Source of the DNA: Bradyrhizobium sp. BR 10289
Lineage (GTDB): Bacteria > Pseudomonadota > Alphaproteobacteria > Rhizobiales > Xanthobacteraceae
Assembly (NCBI RefSeq): GCF_019455385.1
Contig: NZ_JACOFR010000030.1
Coordinates: 23,923 to 87,922 of the forward strand
DNA length: 64,000 nt
Direction: 5' to 3'
Shown piece by piece: positions 58,396-64,000 of this stretch (its first letter is position 1; every line of letters starts with the position of its first letter). The translations under genes were made by a program, and so were the position numbers. The notes beneath the pieces were generated by a model, which was given only the letters and a program-made list of their open reading frames with translations, made no database searches and was not told where the DNA came from.

Positions 58396-58410
58396 TGGCA
58401 CGATAGTTGC
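58396..58410 (+). promoter_or_regulatory. Candidate sigma-54 promoter reading into a gene-free or antisense stretch
   Basis: TGGCACGATAGTTGC matches the -24/-12 pattern, with GG and GC exactly ten bases apart. It points right, away from the molybdoenzyme gene and antisense to the DUF1127 gene; no plus-strand protein gene follows. The hairpin at 58433-58469 would lie in the transcript. Confidence 0.45.
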
Positions 58411-58432
58411 CGAACTCACCTCGCAGTGCACT

Positions 58433-58469
58433 CTTGAGAACAAGCAGCCCACTGACTGCTGCTCTCAAG
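58433..58469. other. Two-step hairpin between DUF1127 and the sigma-54-like site
   Basis: CTTGAGA/TCTCAAG forms an outer 7-bp stem and GCAGC/GCTGC an inner one. It could end DUF1127 transcription on the minus strand (30 bases past its stop) or fold in a plus-strand RNA. No T-run is seen on either side. Confidence 0.4.
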
Positions 58470-58498
58470 GCACGCGTCCATCTCTGATGGTTGATCAC

Positions 58499-58777
58499 TC
58501 ACATCACCCCTCGGCTCCACGGATCCGTGAGGCGATCTCGCAGCGTGTCGATCGCGCGTTCAGGCGTGAAGTAGTCGATCTCGCCGCGCGTCAAGCCGAT
58601 ATCCATCAGCTCCCTGTCGCTCAGGTGCTGCAAGGTGACCAGCTGGCCCTGGCGGCGCCGCCGAAACACACGCCAGTATCGCCTGAGCAAGCTCAGGACG
58701 ACGGAGAGGTCGATGCTGCGCCTGGCGGCGGCATAGCCCCCTGTCCCGGGTGTAATGGTCGTCTGTTGTGGCGGCAT
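58499..58777 (-). CDS. DUF1127 small protein
   Basis: The 92-residue basic protein has the DUF1127 helix-turn core LQHLSDRELMDIGLTRGEIDY (as LQHLSDRELMDIG then LTRGEIDYF) at about residues 48-70, preceded by an Arg-rich segment RRYWRVFRRRRQG. In other Alphaproteobacteria short DUF1127 proteins bind RNA and affect phosphate and carbon metabolism. AGGAG lies six bases ahead of the ATG. Confidence 0.88.
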   Translation of the reverse strand: MPPQQTTITPGTGGYAAARRSIDLSVVLSLLRRYWRVFRRRRQGQLVTLQHLSDRELMDIGLTRGEIDYFTPERAIDTLRDRLTDPWSRGVM

Positions 58778-58814
58778 CGTACGCTCCTGCTGTGGTGCCG
58801 GCAGGGAGCGTGGC

Positions 58815-58848
58815 CAAACAAAAGGCCCCGTCCGATGCCGGCGGGGCC
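58815..58848 (-). terminator. Rho-independent terminator, probably of murJ
   Basis: On the minus strand GGCCCCG and CGGGGCC form a 7-bp stem followed by TTTTGTTT. It lies about 190 bases past the murJ stop and before the DUF1127 gene in the same direction. Confidence 0.75.
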
Positions 58849-59040
58849 TGGTGGAAAAAGATGTCGACGTCGAATCTTAGCGCGCGACTCCTCCCACGGC
58901 CCAGCCGAAGCGGGTCATGTGGTTGCAGTTGAGTTTGCGCGGCGATTTGATCATGCCGGGCGAATAGCACGGCAATCACGCAAAATCAAGAGATGCGCGG
59001 ACGTTGGTTGCACCCTGGAGGCGAGCGCTCCGTCCCGTTG

Positions 59041-60567
59041 CTAGCCGCGCACCAGCGAGACCAGCCAGCGACGCCCGAACAACGCGAGGATCGCGAGCGC
59101 GTAGACGATCGTGCCGCCGACGGCCAGCAAAGCCAGCGTCGCTTCATCCTTGAAATGCATCGCCCCCAGCACAGAACCGCTGAACCGCGCGATCAGCCAG
59201 AACGCGGCGGCCAGGATGATCCCGGTCAGCAGGAACTTGCCGAGCGAGGTCATCCACGCGCGGTCCAGCACGAGAAAGCCTCGTCGCACGGCGAAAAACA
59301 GCACCAGCAGCAGATTGGTCCAGACACCGACGGCGGTCGCGAGCGCGAGGCCGATCTGGGCGAGCGATCCCATCAACGCGACCTTGAGCGCCACGTTGAC
59401 CGCGATGCCGGTCAGCGAAGCCCGCACCGGCGTCGCGGTGTCCTTGCGCGCATAGAAGGTCGCGACTGCGCTGCGGATCAGCACGAACGGGATCAGGCCA
59501 ATGGCATAGGCGGCGAGCGTGCTGCCTGCAGCAACCGCATCCGCTTTCGAGAACGCGCCGCGGGCGAACAGCGCGCGCATGATCTCGTCGGGCACGGTGA
59601 GGAAGGCCGCGACGAACGGAATCGAGAACAGCAACGTGAAATCGAAAGCGCGGCGCTGCGCCTTCATCGCGCCATCATGATCGTTGGCGGTGATCCGGCG
59701 CGACATCTCCGGCAGCAGCACGGTGCCGATGGCAATGCCGATCACGCCGATCGGCAACTGATTGAGGCGGTCGGCGTAGTACAGCGCCGACAGCGCGCCT
59801 GCGGGGAGGAATGTCGCGATGATGGTGTCGGCGAACAGCGCGACCTGCGTGCCCATCGAGCCCAGTGTCGCAGGGCCAAGCGCCTTGAAGAAGCCGCGGA
59901 TGTCTTCATCCAGCTCGAGCGGCGCGAAGCGCGGCAGACCGCCGTGGCGGGCAAGATCGCCGGCGAGCAGAAAGTATTGCAGGAAACCGGAGATCAGCAC
60001 GCCCCAGGCCGCGGCGTGGCCTGCGGTCGGAAACCAGACGGCCACCGCCAGCGTCATCATCATCGCGACGTTGAGGAAGATCGAGGCGGCGGCAGCGCTG
60101 GCAAAGCGCTGCATCACGTTGAGCATGCCGCCATAGAGCGTCACCAGCGTGATCAGCAGCAGATAGGGAAAGGTGATCCGGGTCAGCTCGATTGCGAGCT
60201 TGCGCTGCTCGGCATCCTCGGAAAAGCCCGGCGCCAGAATGCTCATGGCCTGCGGCATGAACAACCAGGCGACGATCAGCAGCACGACTTGAGAGGCCAA
60301 GAGCAGCGTGAAGATGCGGTCGGCGAACAATCTCGCTGCCCCCTCACCCTTCTCTCCATGGACGTGGGCGTAGGCCGGCACCCAGGCGGCGTTGAACGCC
60401 CCCTCCGCAAAAATCGCGCGGAAATGATTGGGCAGCCGTAGGGCCACGAAAAAGGCGTCGGCCACTGGGCCCGCGCCCAGGATCGCCGCGAGCATGATGT
60501 CGCGGGCAAACCCCGTCAGCCGCGAGAGCAGCGTGTAACCACCGACCGTGAAGATGCGTCCGAGCAT
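59041..60567 (-). CDS. murJ: Lipid II flippase MurJ (MviN)
   Basis: The 508-residue protein has about 14 membrane helices and the MurJ start GGYTLLSRLTGFARDIMLAA, then ADAFFVALRLPNHFRAIFAEGAF with the essential Arg residues of helix 2, and YYADRLNQLPIGVIGIAIGTVLLP. It flips lipid II across the inner membrane for peptidoglycan synthesis and should be essential. It is a single-gene unit with a downstream terminator and a repeat at its 5' side. Confidence 0.95.
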   Translation of the reverse strand: MLGRIFTVGGYTLLSRLTGFARDIMLAAILGAGPVADAFFVALRLPNHFRAIFAEGAFNAAWVPAYAHVHGEKGEGAARLFADRIFTLLLASQVVLLIVAWLFMPQAMSILAPGFSEDAEQRKLAIELTRITFPYLLLITLVTLYGGMLNVMQRFASAAAASIFLNVAMMMTLAVAVWFPTAGHAAAWGVLISGFLQYFLLAGDLARHGGLPRFAPLELDEDIRGFFKALGPATLGSMGTQVALFADTIIATFLPAGALSALYYADRLNQLPIGVIGIAIGTVLLPEMSRRITANDHDGAMKAQRRAFDFTLLFSIPFVAAFLTVPDEIMRALFARGAFSKADAVAAGSTLAAYAIGLIPFVLIRSAVATFYARKDTATPVRASLTGIAVNVALKVALMGSLAQIGLALATAVGVWTNLLLVLFFAVRRGFLVLDRAWMTSLGKFLLTGIILAAAFWLIARFSGSVLGAMHFKDEATLALLAVGGTIVYALAILALFGRRWLVSLVRG

Positions 60568-60648
60568 GCGGACTGTTCTAGAGGCTTATCGGGCAACCGA
60601 TAAGTCTCTGAACGGTGGCGGGATCAAAAAAGAGGCTTGCTCGGTGCC

Positions 60649-60801
60649 CACCTCTCCCCGGCGGGGAGAGGTCGGATTGCTATGGCGCGCGATTGCGCGC
60701 CTGAGCAATCCGGGTGAGGGGCCGCAGCACCCAGTGAGAGTGAAACCCCTCACCCGGATCGCATCTTCGATGCGATCCGACCTCTCCCTACGGGAGAGGT
60801 G
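60649..60801. repeat. Interspersed palindromic repeat, family B, full copy
   Basis: CACCTCTCCCCGGCGGGGAG at the left and CCTCTCCCTACGGGAGAGGT at the right flank facing GGGTGAGGGG and CCCCTCACCC. The inner half GATCGCATCTTCGATGCGATC is a further perfect palindrome. It is the longest copy here and ends next to the aminotransferase stop. Confidence 0.88.
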
Positions 60802-60810
60802 AAAGAAAGA

Positions 60811-61962
60811 TCACCCCGCCAGTGCGCCTTGCACGGCGGCGATGATTCGTTCCTGATCGGCTTCGGTCAGATAGGCGTGCATCGGCAGGCTGATGACATC
60901 CTGCGACAGAGCCTCGCACCCCGGCAGGCCACCCTCGGCGACCGGATACTGCTTGTAGGCGGTCTGCTGATGCATCGACTTGCCGTAATAGATCGCGGTC
61001 GGCACGCCCTGGGCCTTCAGCGCGGCGGCAAAGCCGTCGCGGTCCGTGCCTTTCGGGAGGCGAATGGTGTACTGCGCCCACACCGACGTGTTGCCGGGCG
61101 CCAAACGCGGCACGGTCACCACATTGCTCAGCCCGCGCGCGTAACGCTCGGCGACCCCATTGCGGGCGGCGATCTCGTCATCGAAGATCTTCAGCTTCTC
61201 GATCAGCACCGCGGCCTGCATGGTATCGATCCGGCCGGTGAGGCCGAGGCGGACGTTGTCGTATTTGTCGACGCCCTGCCCGTGAACGCGGATGCTGCGC
61301 AGCGTCGCCGCGAGCTCATCGTCATCGGTGAAGATCGCGCCGCCGTCGCCGAAGCAGCCGAGTGGCTTTGCCGGGAAGAAGCTGGTTGCGGTGGCGAGCC
61401 CGAAGGTGCCGAGCTTGCGGCCCTTGTAACTCGCGCCGAAGCCTTGCGCGGCGTCGTCGAGCACGAACAGGCCTTCGGCCCTGGCGATCTCGGCAATCGC
61501 ATCGTGATCGGCGGGCTGGCCGAACAGATCGACCGGAACGACCGCGACGGGCTTGAGGCCAGCTTTCCTGGCGGTCGCGATGCCGCGCTTGAGCGATTCC
61601 GGGCTCATGTTGAAGGTGGCTTCATCCACGTCGACGTAAACCGGCGTGGCGCCAGTCCGCGCCACCGGCGAGGCGGTCGCGATGAAGGTGAACGACGGAC
61701 AGAACACGGCATCGCCGGGCCCGACATTCTTCGCCATCATCACCATCAGGATCGCGTCGGTGCCGCTGGCGCAGCCGATCACGTGCTTGGCGCCGCAATA
61801 GGCCGCAAGCTGCTTCTCGAGCTCGGCGACTTCAGGTCCGTTGACGAACTGGCAATGGTCCATCACGCGCTTGACGGCCTCATCGAGCGAGGCGCCGAGC
61901 CGGCGGCGCTGCGAGGCGACGTCGATGAAGGGAATGGGTTCGGAACGCAGATGCTGATTCAT
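60811..61962 (-). CDS. DegT/DnrJ/EryC1 sugar aminotransferase
   Basis: The 383-residue PLP enzyme has GCASGTDAI, DDAAQGFGA (Asp170, Gln173) and Schiff-base Lys199 in SFFPAKPLGCFGDGG, the marks of nucleotide-sugar aminotransferases. With the Gfo/Idh/MocA dehydrogenase directly upstream it resembles the WbpB/WbpE (WlbA/WlbC) pair that makes UDP-2,3-diacetamido-sugar acids; an acetyltransferase (WbpD) is not in the window. ATG 61962 has AAGG six bases ahead; ATG 61992 is an alternative nearer the upstream stop. Confidence 0.85.
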   Translation of the reverse strand: MNQHLRSEPIPFIDVASQRRRLGASLDEAVKRVMDHCQFVNGPEVAELEKQLAAYCGAKHVIGCASGTDAILMVMMAKNVGPGDAVFCPSFTFIATASPVARTGATPVYVDVDEATFNMSPESLKRGIATARKAGLKPVAVVPVDLFGQPADHDAIAEIARAEGLFVLDDAAQGFGASYKGRKLGTFGLATATSFFPAKPLGCFGDGGAIFTDDDELAATLRSIRVHGQGVDKYDNVRLGLTGRIDTMQAAVLIEKLKIFDDEIAARNGVAERYARGLSNVVTVPRLAPGNTSVWAQYTIRLPKGTDRDGFAAALKAQGVPTAIYYGKSMHQQTAYKQYPVAEGGLPGCEALSQDVISLPMHAYLTEADQERIIAAVQGALAG

Positions 61963-62002
61963 GACGCCTTGCGGGTTTGAAGCGATCGACATGGAGAGGG
62001 TT

Positions 62003-63007
62003 TTAGCCGGCGACGCGGCGCGGACCCTTGCGGGCGGGCGCCGTCGCCGCGGGACGCGACGGCGTCTCCAGGCACTGCGTCGCGATCTCCAGGCTGGCGA
62101 CGCCTTCATCGCCGGTGACGGCCGGCGTCTCGCCGTTGCGCACGGCCTTGAGGAACGCGATCAGTTCGGCGCGCAGCGGCTCGTCATGGCCGACCGGCAG
62201 ATGCCGCATCGAATAGCTGCCATCGGGCTTGAAGCCGAAGCACTCGGTGACCTGGCGCGTGAGCAGATCGCCCATCACGTATTTGCCGCGCGTCGCGACC
62301 GTGACGCTGCGCGCCTTGAACGGCGTCAGCCAGTTGGTGTTGATGTGGGCGAGCACGCCGCTCTCGGTGCGGAACTGCAGCAGCGCGATGTCCTCGCGCT
62401 CGGCCACCGCGCTCGACAATTGCGGCTGCACCTCGACGATGTCGGATTCGGTGAACCAGCGGATCAGATCGATGTCATGCACGGCGAGATCGATGACGAC
62501 GCCGACATTGGACATGCGCGGCGGGAACGGGCCGACGCGCGTGATCGCGATGGAGAGAATATCCTCGCCCGCAATCGCCTGCTTGACCGCGGCGACCGCC
62601 GGATTGAAGCGTTCGACATGTCCGACCATCAGCGTCACGCCGGCCTTTTGCGCAGCAGTGACGATCTCGCGGCCTTCCGCGACCGTGGACGCGATCGGCT
62701 TCTCGACCAGCACGTGGATGTTCTTGGCGATGCAGGCGAGCGCGACCTCGTGATGCAGGTGGGTCGGCGCGGCGATGGTGACCGCATCGACGCCCGCGGC
62801 GAACAGCTGGTCGAGCGTCTCGAAGCCCTGGCAGCTCGCAAGCTCGGTGGTGCGCGTCAGGTGCACCGGCGATGGATCGACCACGCCGACAAGGGTGACG
62901 CCGGGAAGACCGCTGAGCACACGCGCATGGTTGCTGCCCATCACGCCGGCGCCAATGACGCCGACGCGCAGGCCGGCCTTTGCCGGTGCAGACACTTTGG
63001 AACTCAT
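62003..63007 (-). CDS. Gfo/Idh/MocA family sugar-nucleotide dehydrogenase
   Basis: The 334-residue protein has an N-terminal Rossmann fold with VIGAGVMGSNHARVL (17-31), the EKPIAST motif (about 104) whose Lys is catalytic in the family, and a C-terminal domain with LAVHDIDLIRWF. It probably oxidises C3 of a UDP-sugar acid for the aminotransferase behind it (WbpB-like), though simple inositol- or glucose-type dehydrogenases share this fold. The aminotransferase gene follows 40 bases later. Confidence 0.85.
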   Translation of the reverse strand: MSSKVSAPAKAGLRVGVIGAGVMGSNHARVLSGLPGVTLVGVVDPSPVHLTRTTELASCQGFETLDQLFAAGVDAVTIAAPTHLHHEVALACIAKNIHVLVEKPIASTVAEGREIVTAAQKAGVTLMVGHVERFNPAVAAVKQAIAGEDILSIAITRVGPFPPRMSNVGVVIDLAVHDIDLIRWFTESDIVEVQPQLSSAVAEREDIALLQFRTESGVLAHINTNWLTPFKARSVTVATRGKYVMGDLLTRQVTECFGFKPDGSYSMRHLPVGHDEPLRAELIAFLKAVRNGETPAVTGDEGVASLEIATQCLETPSRPAATAPARKGPRRVAG

Positions 63008-63189
63008 CTGAGCAAACCCCGATTCAACGCAAATCCCCGGGCCGCTTCTAGCACGGGTGCCACATTTGTGGCGAATGCCGGCCTGATGGCCCGGACACGA
63101 TTTGATTCAAAAAGTTACACGTCCCCAGGCCTTAAGTGGCTGAAAGATCCCGCTGTTTCGGCCCGGAGGCGTGATTCGGAGCCTGTTGG

Positions 63190-64000
63190 TTACGACCTTT
63201 GATAGTCGTCTTCAATCCGGATGATGTCGTCTTCCCCGAGATAGCTTCCGGTCTGGACCTCGATCAGCTCCAGCATGATCTTGCCGGGATTCTCCATCCG
63301 GTGCACCGCGCCCATCGGGATGTAGATCGACTCGTTCTCGTGCACGGTCTTGACGGCCTCGTTGACGGTGACGCGGGCGGCGCCGCGAACCACGATCCAG
63401 TGCTCGGCGCGATGATGGTGCTTCTGCAGCGACAGACGCCCGCCCGGCTTCACCACGATGCGCTTGACCTGATGCCGCTCGCCATTGTCGACGGACTGAT
63501 AGCTGCCCCAGGGCCGATGCACCTTCAGATGCTCCTCGGTCACCTTCGGCGCGACTTCCTTCAGCTTCGTCACCAGGCGCTTCAGGCCGTTGGCATCCTG
63601 CTGGCGCGAGACCAGGACGGCATCCGCGGTCGCGACCACGACGAGATCGTCGACGCCCTCGAGCGCGACCAGCGCATGATCGGTCGTGACGTTGCAGTTG
63701 CGCGAATCCTCGAACACGGCGGTGCCGTGCGCCGCATTGCCCTGCGCATCCTTGTCGGACAATTCCCACACCGCGCGCCAGGAGCCGACGTCGGACCAGC
63801 CGCAGGACACCGGCACGACGGCGGCGCGCGAGGTCTTCTCCATCACGGCATAGTCGATCGAGATCGCTTTCGCTGCGCCGAAGGCCTGCGGCTCCAGCGT
63901 CACGAAGCCGAGATCGCGGCCGGCACTGGTGACGGCGCTGGAGACCGCCTCGACGCTGGCCGCATCGACCTTGCGGTATTCGTCGAGCAGGACGCTGGCC
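63190..64000 (-). CDS. manC: Mannose-1-phosphate guanylyltransferase/mannose-6-phosphate isomerase, C-terminal part (5' end outside window)
   Basis: The window holds the last 269 residues of a minus-strand gene that continues beyond 64000. SCGWSDVGSWRAVW belongs to the guanylyltransferase part, HRPWGSYQSVD and VKPGGRLSLQKHHHRAEHWI to the type II isomerase cupin with metal-binding His residues. The bifunctional enzyme makes GDP-mannose. Together with the two sugar-modifying genes downstream it suggests a polysaccharide or LPS locus extending to the right. Confidence 0.9.
   Translation of the reverse strand, partial: ASVLLDEYRKVDAASVEAVSSAVTSAGRDLGFVTLEPQAFGAAKAISIDYAVMEKTSRAAVVPVSCGWSDVGSWRAVWELSDKDAQGNAAHGTAVFEDSRNCNVTTDHALVALEGVDDLVVVATADAVLVSRQQDANGLKRLVTKLKEVAPKVTEEHLKVHRPWGSYQSVDNGERHQVKRIVVKPGGRLSLQKHHHRAEHWIVVRGAARVTVNEAVKTVHENESIYIPMGAVHRMENPGKIMLELIEVQTGSYLGEDDIIRIEDDYQRS

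Noticed and set aside
55911..58406. 831-codon plus frame opposite the molybdoenzyme
   Set aside because: The minus strand shows a full molybdopterin-binding protein with catalytic motifs; the plus frame is Arg/Asp/His-rich without any motif.
58993..60441. 482-codon plus frame opposite murJ
   Set aside because: MurJ motifs on the minus strand are unmistakable; the plus frame is a polar low-complexity shadow.

Overview
The window is GC-rich chromosomal DNA from an alphaproteobacterium, most probably Bradyrhizobium or a close relative (Hyphomicrobiales). Pointers are the giant apolipoprotein-like polar growth protein (24746-30448), a thioredoxin-reductase-type ferredoxin-NADP reductase, an EcfG-type stress promoter, a PhoB-controlled lipid-remodelling pair, and at least eight families of short palindromic repeats of the kind that litter Bradyrhizobium and Rhodopseudomonas intergenic spaces. 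I saw no rRNA, tRNA, CRISPR array, prophage or insertion sequence.

Layout. 1-6.2 kb: the start of an MHYT-domain membrane protein (cut by the window edge), a DHA2 drug exporter, a DUF892 ferritin-like stress protein with an EcfG promoter, a membrane protein with only the flippase-like half of MprF, and a secreted SGNH esterase. 6.4-14.5 kb: a complete hexarate (glucarate/galactarate) catabolic locus: transporter, LysR regulator, 5-dehydro-4-deoxyglucarate dehydratase, glucarate dehydratase, 2-oxoglutarate semialdehyde dehydrogenase and galactarate dehydratase, which together turn both sugar acids into 2-oxoglutarate. 14.5-18.5 kb: a MipA/OmpV outer-membrane protein plus a secreted protein, divergent from an OmpR-type two-component system, with phased ATTGC repeats in between. 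18.6-24.4 kb: small secreted proteins, DUF2147, ferredoxin reductase, thioesterase, 2Fe-2S ferredoxin and an Hpt protein.

24.7-30.4 kb: the 1900-residue GPR/RgsE-like protein, whose rod is built from exact 22- and 44-residue repeats. 30.8-33.6 kb: mlaEFD lipid-transport operon. 33.7-40.3 kb: dipeptide epimerase, an MFS transporter, an acidic protein of unknown role, FucU and a secreted caspase-like protein. 40.4-44.4 kb: serine/threonine dehydratase, then a PlcP-like phospholipase and an Agt-like glycosyltransferase behind a perfect 7-4-7 PHO box, then thiD. 44.7-46.7 kb: a hybrid histidine kinase whose N-terminus carries every residue position I recall as important for ethylene binding in plant ETR1, at identical spacing.

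46.7-51 kb: a stand-alone RAM domain protein and an unusual group: PqqD-like protein, HprK-like kinase, GT2 glycosyltransferase and a convergent NTP_transf_5 nucleotidyltransferase. This resembles the tailoring half of a lasso-peptide-type RiPP cluster without the cyclase, protease or an obvious precursor, and it is the best candidate here for an undescribed system. 51-58.8 kb: diheme cytochrome c, CHRD protein, methyltransferase, PLP sulfur-amino-acid enzyme, cytochrome c', a solitary form II CoxL-like molybdoenzyme and a DUF1127 protein. 59-64 kb: murJ and a sugar-nucleotide group (DegT aminotransferase, Gfo/Idh/MocA dehydrogenase, ManC cut by the window end), suggesting surface-polysaccharide synthesis.

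All calls rest on reading the sequence and on remembered family features; no database search was run.
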